Source of the DNA: JAGVPT01 sp963717445
Lineage (GTDB): Bacteria; Bacteroidota; Ignavibacteria; UBA10030; UBA8401
Reading direction: 5' to 3'
Assembly (NCBI GenBank): GCA_963717445.1
Contig: OY970334.1
Location: 2,418,001-2,482,000 of the forward strand
DNA length: 64,000 nucleotides
Part shown: positions 8,573 through 17,404 of the stretch, in pieces
Position numbering within the stretch: position 1 is the stretch's first letter
How the letters are laid out: the number at the start of each line of letters is the position of its first letter
Made by a program: the position numbers and the translations under genes
Notes under the pieces: model-generated
Databases searched by the model: none
Told to the model about the DNA's origin: nothing
Seen by the model: the letters and a program-made list of their open reading frames with translations, nothing else

Positions 8573-9689
8573 ATGCTCTATTATTTTCTGAATCTACTTG
8601 AAAAGCTTTATCATCCGCCCGGATTCGGTATCGTTCGGTATTTGACGTTTCGTTCTGCAGCAGCGGCCGTCACAGCGCTCATCATCAGCTTTTGGACCGG
8701 GCCGAAAATTATCACCGCGTTGAAGAGACATCAAATTGGAGAAGCGGCGAAGCTTGAAGCGCCAAAGACGCATCTGAGTAAAGCAGGTACTCCAACGATG
8801 GGAGGCCTCATTGTACTCGGCTCGGTATTGATCCCGACGTTGTTGTGGGGCGACCTTAAAAACATGTACGTGTTGCTCATCATTTTTGTCACCACCGGGC
8901 TTGGTCTTGTGGGATTTTTCGACGATTACTTAAAGGTCGTGAAGAAAAAGCGGAAGGGGCTTATCGGCTGGTATAAAATTGTAGGACAGGTGTCGGTTGG
9001 AATTGTGTTAGGAGCTGCGATGTATTTTTCCCCCGAGCTGAAAGCGATGAATGCAAATACAATTACAACCGTACCATTCTTTAAGAATCTCAATTTCGAT
9101 TTCTTCTTCATGTATATCCCGGTCGTCGTTTTTATCATCGTGGCAACGTCGAATGCCGTGAATCTTACGGACGGACTTGACGGGCTTGCGATCGGGTCCT
9201 GTCGGCATTGTCGCATTGACGCTCGCAGTGATCAGCTACATTTCCGGGAACATTGAATTCAGCCACTACCTTAATATTATTTACCTTCGAGGAAACGGCG
9301 AGCTTGTTATTTATTGTGCGGCGTTAGTCGGAGCGGCCCTCGGTTTTCTCTGGTTCAATTCGTATCCGGCACAGGTGTTTATGGGTGACACCGGTTCGCT
9401 TGCGCTCGGCGGGGCTATCGGTGCGATTACGGTCATGATCAAAAAGGAGTTAATTCTTCCGATTCTCGGCGGAATATTCTTCATCGAAACGGTATCGGTG
9501 ATCGTTCAACGCTTGTATTTCAAATACACCAAGAAAAAATACGGTGAAGGCCGCCGCGTATTTCGCATGGCGCCAATCCATCATCACTTCGAAATGATGG
9601 GAATACCGGAACCGAAAATTGTTACGCGTTTTTATATCATCGCCATTATGCTGATGATTGTCAGCCTGGCGACGTTCAAAGTAAGATGA
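8573..9689 (+). pseudogene. mraY: MraY, phospho-MurNAc-pentapeptide translocase, frameshifted
   Basis: MraY makes lipid I at the membrane. The first frame (ATG at 8573 giving MLYYFLNLLEKLYHPPGF, or 8546 for a 9-residue longer start) runs normally to the family motif NLTDGLDGLAIG. It then goes out of frame and stops at 9256. The second frame continues the protein from VGIVALTLAVISY to VFRMAPIHHHFE and the normal C-terminus. One surplus base within GGGTCCTG (9194-9201) explains the break, and removing one T or C restores an approximately 370-residue protein. MraY is essential and no second copy is visible, so a sequence error is the likeliest reading. A recent mutation or recoding is less likely. 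Confidence 0.9.
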
Positions 9690-9690
9690 T

Positions 9691-9842
9691 GATTCCGCTG
9701 ATTGCACAGATTTTGCTCAGATTGCAGATTGCGCTGATGAAAGTGAAAAGAAGTGAAACGATTATGCGACAAATAAATAACCCATGATTAAATCTGAGGA
9801 ATCAGCAATCTGCGCTGAATCTGGGAAATTCGAGCAATCCCA
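9691..9842 (+). repeat. Intergenic dyad with 7-bp periodicity (mraY-murD)
   Basis: Between mraY and murD a left arm (about 9691-9738, repeated CAGATTG-type units) and a right arm (about 9790-9840, units such as AATCTGCGCTGAATCTG) are imperfect inverted copies. Adjacent units repeat approximately every 7 bases. This is the weakest member of the heptamer-array family found elsewhere in the window, and it starts right after the mraY stop. Confidence 0.5.
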
Positions 9843-11237
9843 ATGGAGCTATCACAGCTACGCAACAAAAAAATTTCCGTTATCGGGGCTGCGCGCAGCG
9901 GTGTGGGGGTGGCGCGATTGCTGAAGTGGAACGGCGCACAGGTGTTCGTCAGCGATCAGCAAGATGCGTCGACACTTAAAAAAAGCATTTCAGAATTACA
10001 GAAAGAAAATATTGTATTTGAAACGGGCACGCATACCGAGCGTGTTTTTGATTGTTCATTTATGGTTCTCAGTCCGGGAGTGCCAAGCGATACTCCCGTT
10101 GTCCTCGAAGCGAAAAAGCGCAGCATCAACGTCGTCAGCGAGCTGGAAGTCGCAAGTTGGTTTTGTAAAGCGCCGATTGTAGCCATTACGGGCAGCAACG
10201 GCAAAACAACAACAACCACATTGTTAGGAAGGATCTTCAGCGATGCAAAGAAAAAACATGTTGTTGCGGGCAACATTGGCGAGGCATTCTCAAATTTCGT
10301 TTTGGATGTGGCTGAGACAGATGTTGTTGTTCTGGAGGTGAGCAGTTTTCAGCTCGATTGCATCGAGTCGTTTCACCCCAGAGTATCGGTCATTCTCAAC
10401 ATTACGCGGAATCATATGGACCGGTACGAGAATTCAATGGAAAAATATGCGGACTCGAAGGCGCGGATATTCATGAATCAAACGGCAAACGATATTCTAA
10501 TCTATAACGCCGATGACAATTTAACTCGGTTAAAAGTTAAAAGTGCGAAGTGTAAAACGGTGCCGTTTAGTACATCGAGGAAGATAAACGATGGAGCGTT
10601 TCTCGATCACGGCATCGTGAGAACCATTATCGGCGGGCAACAGTGGGAAATTATTGAGGCTTCAGAGATCAGCATCAAAGGTGATCATAACTTACAGAAT
10701 GCAATGGCGGCGACGCTCGCGGCTCAAGCGATAGGGATGAGTCCTGCATACATCCGCTCAACGCTGAGAAATTTTAAAGGCGTTGAACACCGGCAGGAGT
10801 TTGTACGCGAAGTGAACGGCGTGAAATACGTGAACGATTCTAAAGCGACAACCGTCGAGGCCGTGATGCGGGCGTTAAGCGCTTTTTCGGAGCCGATTGT
10901 TTTGATTCTCGGCGGGAAAGACAAAGGGAACGATTACAAAACGATGGTTGATGCAGTAAAGAAAAATGTCCGGGCCATCGTTGCGATCGGCCATTCAGCA
11001 GATAAAATTGTAAATAATTTCGCTGATAAAATTTACGTCGAGCGCGTCGATACCATCGGAACGGACATTCCGAACATTGCTTCGATGCAGAAAACAATCG
11101 CCGTCGCGGCATCGCTTGCGCACCGGGGCGACGTTGTGCTTCTTTCGCCGGCGTGCACGTCGTTCGATTGGTTTACAGATTTTGAAGAGCGGGGAAAAGT
11201 ATTTAAGTTGATAGTCCAATCACTGGAAGCGAATTGA
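9843..11237 (+). CDS. murD: MurD, UDP-MurNAc-L-Ala : D-glutamate ligase
   Basis: MurD adds D-glutamate to the nucleotide precursor. The 464-residue protein begins with a Rossmann-like GAARSGVGVARLL segment. It carries the ATP loop ITGSNGKTTTTTLLG (about 117-131), the N-I-T-R-N-H-M-D-R metal and substrate segment and the C-terminal LSPACTSFDWFTDFEERG block that is diagnostic for MurD. The following gene begins at the base after its stop. Confidence 0.95.
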   Translation: MELSQLRNKKISVIGAARSGVGVARLLKWNGAQVFVSDQQDASTLKKSISELQKENIVFETGTHTERVFDCSFMVLSPGVPSDTPVVLEAKKRSINVVSELEVASWFCKAPIVAITGSNGKTTTTTLLGRIFSDAKKKHVVAGNIGEAFSNFVLDVAETDVVVLEVSSFQLDCIESFHPRVSVILNITRNHMDRYENSMEKYADSKARIFMNQTANDILIYNADDNLTRLKVKSAKCKTVPFSTSRKINDGAFLDHGIVRTIIGGQQWEIIEASEISIKGDHNLQNAMAATLAAQAIGMSPAYIRSTLRNFKGVEHRQEFVREVNGVKYVNDSKATTVEAVMRALSAFSEPIVLILGGKDKGNDYKTMVDAVKKNVRAIVAIGHSADKIVNNFADKIYVERVDTIGTDIPNIASMQKTIAVAASLAHRGDVVLLSPACTSFDWFTDFEERGKVFKLIVQSLEAN

Positions 11238-12416
11238 GTGACGGCACAGCGAAATCATATTGACAGGGTCATTCTTATCGTTGTCCTTTTTTTAATGGTC
11301 GCGAGCACGGTGGTAGTCTACAGCGCTTCATCGACATGGGCGCTTCAGAAATATGGGGCCACAAGCGGGTTGGTGAACAAGCACATCCTCAAAGTGCTTG
11401 TCGGCCTTGCCGCGATGTTTATCGCAATGAGCATCGATTACGAGTATTACAAAAAGCTGACGAAATTTGCTCTCATCGCGTGCCTCGTGCTTTTGTTTTT
11501 TACACTGGCCGTAGGCGGTGAAATAAAAGGGGCTGCACGGTGGCTCAGTTTCGGCGGGTTCAATCTGCAGCCATCCGAAGCGGCAAAGTTCGCGCTGGTG
11601 TTTCATCTGAGCGCGCTCCTCGCTGCAAAGGGGTCGAAGCTGTACGATTTCAAAACAGGATTTTTGCCGTTGATGTTGTGGATAGGCGGTGTTGTCGTGC
11701 TCGTGATGCTTCAACCGAACTTCAGCACCGGTGCGATGATTTTTATTCTTGGGATGATCATGGTGTTTACCGGCGGCGCAAGGCTTAAACACATTTTCCT
11801 TTCGATGTCGGCGCTTATCCCGATCGTGTTTGTCTACATGATCAGCGCAGAATACCGAATGAGGCGCATACTGTCGTTTATCGGACACGACAGCGCCGGC
11901 GCGACCCCGAGCAAAGCAAATTATCAGCTCTGGCAGGGCATTATCGGTTTTGGCAACGGCGGGCTATTCGGCGTTGGAATGGGAGCGAGCAAACAACGCG
12001 ATCTTTTTCTGCCGGAATCGTACGGAGATTTTGTTTTCTCAATTATCGGCGAAGAGTACGGGCTTATCGGTACGATAATTTTTATGGCCCTTTTCCTGAC
12101 AATTCTTTTGCGTGGGTTCAAGATAGCAAAGAATGCGCCCGACAACTTCGGCAAATTTTTAGCGATCGGAATTACGTCGACAATTGTCGTTTACGCGCTC
12201 GGTAATGCGCTCGTCACGCTCGGTCTATTTCCGACAACCGGATTGCCCCTGCCGTTCATCAGCTACGGCGGTTCTGCAATTGTTTTTTCATCGTTTGCGG
12301 TTGGCGTACTGTTGAATATTTCCGCCCACACGGATTTGCACCCGCGGCAAACGAAAGAGATCGCTGAACCGTCGCCGGTTGAAACAAACGAACCCGCGGT
12401 CGGAAAAGTGTATTGA
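11238..12416 (+). CDS. ftsW: FtsW, SEDS-family septal peptidoglycan polymerase
   Basis: FtsW is a polytopic SEDS glycosyltransferase that polymerises lipid II together with the septal PBP. The 392-residue protein has about ten membrane segments. Conserved SEDS phrases are visible: GAARWLSFGGFNLQPSE, Y-Q-L-W-Q-G-I-I-G-F-G-N-G-G and the C-terminal PLPFISYGGSA. The GTG start directly abuts the murD stop. The C-terminal tail of about 30 residues is hydrophilic and cytoplasmic. Confidence 0.94.
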   Translation: MTAQRNHIDRVILIVVLFLMVASTVVVYSASSTWALQKYGATSGLVNKHILKVLVGLAAMFIAMSIDYEYYKKLTKFALIACLVLLFFTLAVGGEIKGAARWLSFGGFNLQPSEAAKFALVFHLSALLAAKGSKLYDFKTGFLPLMLWIGGVVVLVMLQPNFSTGAMIFILGMIMVFTGGARLKHIFLSMSALIPIVFVYMISAEYRMRRILSFIGHDSAGATPSKANYQLWQGIIGFGNGGLFGVGMGASKQRDLFLPESYGDFVFSIIGEEYGLIGTIIFMALFLTILLRGFKIAKNAPDNFGKFLAIGITSTIVVYALGNALVTLGLFPTTGLPLPFISYGGSAIVFSSFAVGVLLNISAHTDLHPRQTKEIAEPSPVETNEPAVGKVY

Positions 12417-12449
12417 AACAAGGAAAAGGGATGAATTGGAAATGACGAT

Positions 12450-13562
12450 ATGTCAATTGATTCGCAGCCGCCTTTAATACTTTTTGCCGCCGGCGGAACT
12501 GGAGGGCATCTTTTTCCCGCAATTGCGATTGCAGAAGAAACAAAAAAAATTCGCCCCGATGTTCGCATCGCGTTTGTCGGAACGAAAGAAAAAATCGAAG
12601 CGCGTGTCATTCCCGAAAAAGGGTTTGCGTTTTACACAATTTGGATCAGCGGTTTTCATCGGCGGTTGACCGCCGATAACCTGCTCTTCCCTATGAAAAT
12701 CGTGGTCTCGTTATTACAGTCGTTCTTTCTCATTCGGAAATTAGGGCCAAGTGTCGTTGTCGGAACAGGAGGGTACGTTTGCGGGCCGATTCTCTCTGTT
12801 GCATCGTTGATGAGGATTCCGACCGTTGTTCATGAGAGCAACAGCTATCCGGGTGTGACGACAAGAATGGTCGCATCAAAGGTGTCGAGAGTCTTCCTCA
12901 CGTTTGAAGCAACGAAGAAATGGCTACCAAAACTCGATCCTCAAAAAATTGAATTGGTCGGCAATCCAACGCGAGGTTCACTCGGGAAAATTTTGCGCGA
13001 TGATGGGTTGAGATATTTCAACCTTGACCCCAACAATAAAACGCTGCTTGTATTTGGCGGGAGCCTGGGCGCGGCATCGATCAATTCGATGATGGGAAAA
13101 ATTACAGGAGAACTGGTCAAATCAGGCGTTCAAGTGATTTGGCAAATTGGCGAAAATGATTTTGGGCGTTATGAATCGAAAAAAAATAGGAATGTTTGGA
13201 TTGGAAAATTCATCGACAAAATGGAATACGCATACGCTGCGGCGGATGTCGTGTTGTGCCGGTCCGGCGCAACAACCCTTGCCGAGCTGACTCGCCTTGG
13301 AAAACCGGCGATCCTCGTGCCGTATCCGCAGGCAGCAGCGAATCATCAGGAACTCAATGCGTGGACGATGGTCGAGGCTGGAGCGGCAGTGATGGTGAAG
13401 GACGCGGATTTAGATGCAAAAGCATTATCAACGATAAATGAGATCCTTTTCAATGACACAAAGCGAATGTCCATGGGAGAAAAGAGCTTACGACTTGGGA
13501 AACCGAATGCCGGAAACGAAATTGCGCAGAAGATTTTGGCACTAGGTTTTTCGAAATCGTAA
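12450..13562 (+). CDS. murG: MurG, lipid II-forming GlcNAc transferase
   Basis: MurG transfers GlcNAc from UDP-GlcNAc to lipid I on the inner face of the membrane. The 370-residue protein has the N-terminal GGTGGHLFPAIAIAEE motif, VGTGGYVCGP, FGGSLGA and the C-terminal nucleotide-binding segment CRSGATTLAEL with PYPQAAANHQ. These are all characteristic of GT28 MurG. Confidence 0.95.
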   Translation: MSIDSQPPLILFAAGGTGGHLFPAIAIAEETKKIRPDVRIAFVGTKEKIEARVIPEKGFAFYTIWISGFHRRLTADNLLFPMKIVVSLLQSFFLIRKLGPSVVVGTGGYVCGPILSVASLMRIPTVVHESNSYPGVTTRMVASKVSRVFLTFEATKKWLPKLDPQKIELVGNPTRGSLGKILRDDGLRYFNLDPNNKTLLVFGGSLGAASINSMMGKITGELVKSGVQVIWQIGENDFGRYESKKNRNVWIGKFIDKMEYAYAAADVVLCRSGATTLAELTRLGKPAILVPYPQAAANHQELNAWTMVEAGAAVMVKDADLDAKALSTINEILFNDTKRMSMGEKSLRLGKPNAGNEIAQKILALGFSKS

Positions 13563-13591
13563 TTCGGAAATTGTAAATCGAAAAAAGCAAA

Positions 13592-14086
13592 ATGCCGCCC
13601 AAAGAGTTCAAGTATAAACTCAATTTTTACTATCAGCAAGCGCTGATCTATTTAATCACTCTCATTTTATACGCGGGAGTGAAGGGGAGCTTCATTGAAA
13701 ATGAGTTTACGCTGGTGTTTAGGGATCCGATTCTTTACATCATCGGATTCTTTGTCGCCGTTGCGTTCGTGACATTAGTGCTCAACAAGATTCGAGATAG
13801 AAAGCTCATTGTCGAGCAGGATCGGATCGTTTTTCAACATAAATTTACGAAAAGGGAAATCCTGTTTTCCGATATCGAATGGTTTCATATCGGGCGTGAA
13901 AGAATGGTGCAAACGGCGGGAAGATTCCAGGTGATTGTTTTCAAAGTAAAAGGGCGACGGCGATTGTACCGAATCCGCGTCGGAAGATATGAGCGGGAAA
14001 AGGAATTAATCGCGGAGATGGAGCTCGTTGCTGCTCATGTTCCAAAAGGGGAGCGGCGAAGGTTTAGGGTACGGAGTAAAAGATAA
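13592..14086 (+). CDS. Two-TM protein with PH-like C-terminal domain
   Basis: This 164-residue protein has two N-terminal membrane helices (about 14-32 and 45-66). A beta-rich, strongly basic C-terminal half follows (KLIVEQDRIVFQHKF, EILFSDIEWFHI, RRRLYRIRVGRYE) that looks like a bacterial PH domain. It is inserted between murG and murC, which is not a usual dcw position. I do not recognise a named family. A cell-envelope role is inference from location only. Confidence 0.65.
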   Translation: MPPKEFKYKLNFYYQQALIYLITLILYAGVKGSFIENEFTLVFRDPILYIIGFFVAVAFVTLVLNKIRDRKLIVEQDRIVFQHKFTKREILFSDIEWFHIGRERMVQTAGRFQVIVFKVKGRRRLYRIRVGRYEREKELIAEMELVAAHVPKGERRRFRVRSKR

Positions 14087-14140
14087 GAAGTAAGAGGTGG
14101 GAAGTAAGAAGCAAGGAGTAGGAAGTAAGGAGGGAAGGGT
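14087..14140 (+). repeat. Purine-rich heptamer array after the PH-like gene
   Basis: The stretch begins immediately after the stop codon and consists of about seven degenerate 7-bp units of the type AGAAGTA, AGAGGTG, GGAAGTA, AGAAGCA, AGGAGTA, GGAAGTA and AGGAGGG. No inverted partner is visible before murC. It also provides several purine runs that could confuse ribosome-site prediction for murC. Confidence 0.7.
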
Positions 14141-14175
14141 TTATCGCTTCCTGCATAGAAATTTATCAAGGAAAC

Positions 14176-15561
14176 ATGTTTAGTTCAATCAAAAAAATTC
14201 ATTTTGTCGGCATCGGTGGAATCGGCATGAGCGGCATTGCGGAAATATTGATCGATCAGGGATTCAAAGTGAGCGGATCGGATAGGGCATTGAGCGAAGT
14301 GACGGAACGTCTTCAATCCCTCGGTGCGAAAATCTACGAAGGACACAAAGCGGAAAATATCGAAGCCGATGTCGATACACTGGTCTATTCTTCCGCTGTC
14401 GGCATTGAGAATCCCGAGCTTGTCGAAGCCGACCGTAGAAAAATTCCGACCGTGCGGCGCGCAGAAATGCTTGCGGAAGTCATGCGGTTAAAATACGGTA
14501 TCGGCATTGCCGGCACGCACGGAAAAACGACAACAACATCGATGGTCAGCCTTGTACTGCTGGAAGGCGGTTTCGATCCGACGGTCATCGTCGGCGGAAA
14601 GCTGAGCGGACTTGGCGGTACAAACGCGCGGCTCGGCAAAGGAGATTTTATTGTGGTTGAAGCGGACGAATTCGACCGCTCGTTTTTATCGATCACACCG
14701 ACGATCGCCATTATGACAACGCTTGAGACAGACCATCTTGATTGTTACCGGGACCTTGAAGATATCAAGGGGGCGTTCATTCAATTTGCAAACAAAGTTC
14801 CGTTTTACGGGTTTATCGTGTTGTGTCTTGACGAGCCCGCGCTCCAGGATATTATGCCGCAGATCAGCAAGAAAAAACTTCTGACGTACGGACTGACGCC
14901 CCAGGCGGATATTCAGGCCATCGATATTCAACACAAAGAAAACACCAGCACGTTTACCGTCATGCGCGGCTCCGGCGACCTTGGAAAAATAACATTGCAA
15001 ATTCCGGGAAACCATAACATTCAAAACGCTCTTGCGGCGATAACGGTCGGCTTACAACTCGGAGTTCCTTTTTTAAAGGTCAAAGCGGGCATTGAAAAAT
15101 TTACCGGCGTGTACCGCCGTTGGGAAAAAAAGGGTGAAGCAAACGGGATTACGGTGTACGATGACTATGCCCATCACCCAACCGAATGCCGGGCGACACT
15201 CTCGGGAGTAAAAGCCGGATGGCGGAGAAGAGTCGTGTGCGTATTTCAGCCGCATCTGTATTCCCGCACGCGGGATTTTTATGAAGAGTTCGGTAAAGCA
15301 TTTCTTCTTGCAGACGTGCTTGTGTTGACGGACGTGTATCCTGCACGCGAGGAGCCGATTCAAGGCGTGACGGGTGAATTGATCGCCAACGCCGCGAAAC
15401 AGTTCGGGCATAAAGATGTCCATTACATTCAGGATAAAAAACAGCTTCCGGAATATTTGAAAAAGAACACCCGTTCAGGAGACATTGTCATTACCATGGG
15501 TGCCGGGGATATCTGGAAATACGGAGAAGAGTTCTTAAAACAATTAAAAATTAAGAATTAA
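14176..15561 (+). CDS. murC: MurC, UDP-MurNAc : L-alanine ligase
   Basis: MurC attaches the first amino acid of the stem peptide. The 461-residue protein has the N-terminal HFVGIGGIGMSGIAEIL nucleotide motif, the ATP loop AGTHGKTTTTSM (about 113-124), YDDYAHHPTE and FQPHLYSRTRDF, all typical of MurC. The last codons (L-K-I-K-N-stop) are made from the AT-rich heptamer repeat that fills the gap to murB. The natural C-terminus may therefore have been altered by the repeat. Confidence 0.95.
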   Translation: MFSSIKKIHFVGIGGIGMSGIAEILIDQGFKVSGSDRALSEVTERLQSLGAKIYEGHKAENIEADVDTLVYSSAVGIENPELVEADRRKIPTVRRAEMLAEVMRLKYGIGIAGTHGKTTTTSMVSLVLLEGGFDPTVIVGGKLSGLGGTNARLGKGDFIVVEADEFDRSFLSITPTIAIMTTLETDHLDCYRDLEDIKGAFIQFANKVPFYGFIVLCLDEPALQDIMPQISKKKLLTYGLTPQADIQAIDIQHKENTSTFTVMRGSGDLGKITLQIPGNHNIQNALAAITVGLQLGVPFLKVKAGIEKFTGVYRRWEKKGEANGITVYDDYAHHPTECRATLSGVKAGWRRRVVCVFQPHLYSRTRDFYEEFGKAFLLADVLVLTDVYPAREEPIQGVTGELIANAAKQFGHKDVHYIQDKKQLPEYLKKNTRSGDIVITMGAGDIWKYGEEFLKQLKIKN

Positions 15562-15634
15562 TAATTATGAATTTGCAAAAAACAATAGATCAATATTCCC
15601 AATTATTAATTTTAATTGTTAATTCTTAATTAAA
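15543..15634 (+). repeat. AT-rich inverted heptamer dyad spanning the murC stop
   Basis: The left arm (15543-15573) and right arm (about 15600-15634) are near-complementary and share AATTAAGAATTAA-type units on opposite strands. Spacing within each arm is close to 7 bp. The left arm includes the last murC codons and its stop. The right arm ends at the murB ATG, so murB has no visible Shine-Dalgarno sequence. The transcript could fold into a long AU hairpin between the two genes. Confidence 0.7.
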
Positions 15635-15636
15635 AA

Positions 15637-16557
15637 ATGGTTTCTGTAGAAGACATACGAAAAGTTTTTCGAGGACATGTTGCAGTTGCCGAGCCGCTCG
15701 CAAAGTACACGTCGTTCCGCATTGGCGGCCCGGCAGATTTCTACTTGGAGCCTGTCGACAAGTTTGATTTGATCGAAATTGTCCGCTTTTTCAAAAAATT
15801 CGACTATCGCTTCATGATCATTGGAAAAGGGTCAAACCTCCTTATTAGCGACAGCGGTTTTCGGGGTGCGGCGATCAATCTCGAAGAAGGAATGGGAGTG
15901 GTGAGTATAGAACGCGGCCTGATTGTAGCCGATTCCGGCGTTCGTTTGAGCAAGTTCGTCGACTTCTGCATTCAGCATGAGAAAGCCGGCGTAGAAATGC
16001 TTGCAGGGATTCCCGGAACAATCGGGGGGGCGGTGATTATGAATGCCGGAGCGTACGGCGGAGAAATTTCCGACCATCTCGTCGAGGTGGAAATCTACCG
16101 GGACGATGCAATACAGAAAATAAAAAAAGCCCAGGCCGGGTTTTCCTACCGGCGTTCGGGATTTGCCCGCGACGTGGTGTTGAATGCAACGTTCGCATTG
16201 CCGCAGGGAAATTTATCGGAGCTTTTGAAACGCCGCCGGGAGCTTCTATTGAAACGAAATCAATCGCAACCGCTGAACTTACCGAATTCGGGAAGCATGT
16301 TCAAAAATCCTGAGGGAACATTCGCAGCAAGACTTGTGGAAGAGGCAGGATTGAAAGGGAAACAAATCGGCCATGCCCAGATTTCAGATAAGCACGGCAA
16401 TTTCATCGTTAACCATGGTGATGCGACCGCGCGCAATGTTTTCGATCTGGTGCGGCTTGCACGGAAGAAGGTATTCGAACGGACCGGTATAAAACTTGAG
16501 CTCGAAGTCAAATTGGTGGGATTTGAAGAAGAAGAAATTGCCGAGGCAGTGACATGA
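15637..16557 (+). CDS. murB: MurB, UDP-N-acetylenolpyruvoylglucosamine reductase
   Basis: MurB is the FAD- and NADPH-dependent reductase producing UDP-MurNAc. The 306-residue protein shows the FAD-binding phrases GKGSNLLISD and LAGIPGTIGGAVIMNAGAYG, the FSYRRSGF segment and the catalytic S-G-S-M-F-K-N-P motif (about 224-231). The form without the extra C-terminal region of E. coli MurB is type II. The stop overlaps ftsQ by 4 bp. Confidence 0.95.
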   Translation: MVSVEDIRKVFRGHVAVAEPLAKYTSFRIGGPADFYLEPVDKFDLIEIVRFFKKFDYRFMIIGKGSNLLISDSGFRGAAINLEEGMGVVSIERGLIVADSGVRLSKFVDFCIQHEKAGVEMLAGIPGTIGGAVIMNAGAYGGEISDHLVEVEIYRDDAIQKIKKAQAGFSYRRSGFARDVVLNATFALPQGNLSELLKRRRELLLKRNQSQPLNLPNSGSMFKNPEGTFAARLVEEAGLKGKQIGHAQISDKHGNFIVNHGDATARNVFDLVRLARKKVFERTGIKLELEVKLVGFEEEEIAEAVT

Positions 16558-17369
16558 CCGGTGTGGAAAACATTGATCGACCTGTAAAGCCGGCACACGG
16601 AAAGAAAGTGTACGGAACGTTTGCGCTGCTGTTCGTTTTTGCATTGGCGGCATGGCTGGGAACGATGCAATGGAAAGAACATCTCACAGTCAGCGGCATC
16701 ATTGTTGAAGGCGAGCACATTTTGACAAAAGAAGAAGTTGTAAAACTCGCTCAAGTCTCACAGAAGACCAAAATGTACGATGTCGATTTGATCTCGATTC
16801 AAAAAAATATCGAACAGAATCCTTTCGTAAAAAATGTGGTGGTAGCAAGAGATGCACCTGCGACAATCAGGATTTCGGTTGAAGAACGGACTCCAATCGC
16901 CCTTCTTTGCATTCCGGGAAGAACCGACATGCTGTATATCGATGACGAAGGCTACATCCTTCCGCACGTTTCGTCGCAGGCGATTTTTGACCTTCCCATT
17001 ATCAGTGGAATCGATTCGCTTGCGGATGTGGCGGTTGGAGATTGTACTTCGCAGGCCGACATCTTGGCGGCGCTTGAAACATTGGAGACAGCCCAGCGTG
17101 TGAGCAGCGAGCTCTACCGCCTTATTTCGGAAGTACGAATTCACAGCGGTCACGATATGGTGTTGTATTCCGCAGATACCGGGATTCCGATTATATTCGG
17201 ACGGGGGGATGCGGTGAAGAAAATGGTGAAACTTGACGCTTTCTGGAAAAAGTTTGTCGCGGAGCAAGGCTCTCAGGATATTCGCTACATTGACATCCGT
17301 TTTGAAGATCAGGTGATCGTTTCATCGTTCAAAACGGGAGATTCTCGAGTCATCAAGAAAGCGTCATAG
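16554..17369 (+). CDS. ftsQ: FtsQ/DivIB-type division protein
   Basis: This 271-residue bitopic membrane protein has a short basic cytoplasmic N-terminus and one membrane helix (about 21-38). A POTRA domain follows, beginning LTVSGIIVEGEHILTKEEVV and reaching RISVEERTPIALL, and then the FtsQ beta domain. FtsQ links FtsL/FtsB to the divisome. It is coupled to murB by an ATGA overlap. In many genomes ddl lies between murB and ftsQ; here there is no room for it. Confidence 0.9.
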   Translation: MTGVENIDRPVKPAHGKKVYGTFALLFVFALAAWLGTMQWKEHLTVSGIIVEGEHILTKEEVVKLAQVSQKTKMYDVDLISIQKNIEQNPFVKNVVVARDAPATIRISVEERTPIALLCIPGRTDMLYIDDEGYILPHVSSQAIFDLPIISGIDSLADVAVGDCTSQADILAALETLETAQRVSSELYRLISEVRIHSGHDMVLYSADTGIPIIFGRGDAVKKMVKLDAFWKKFVAEQGSQDIRYIDIRFEDQVIVSSFKTGDSRVIKKAS

Positions 17370-17404
17370 CACGAAAGGCTCATTCAGAGAAAAAAGGAAG
17401 CAGC

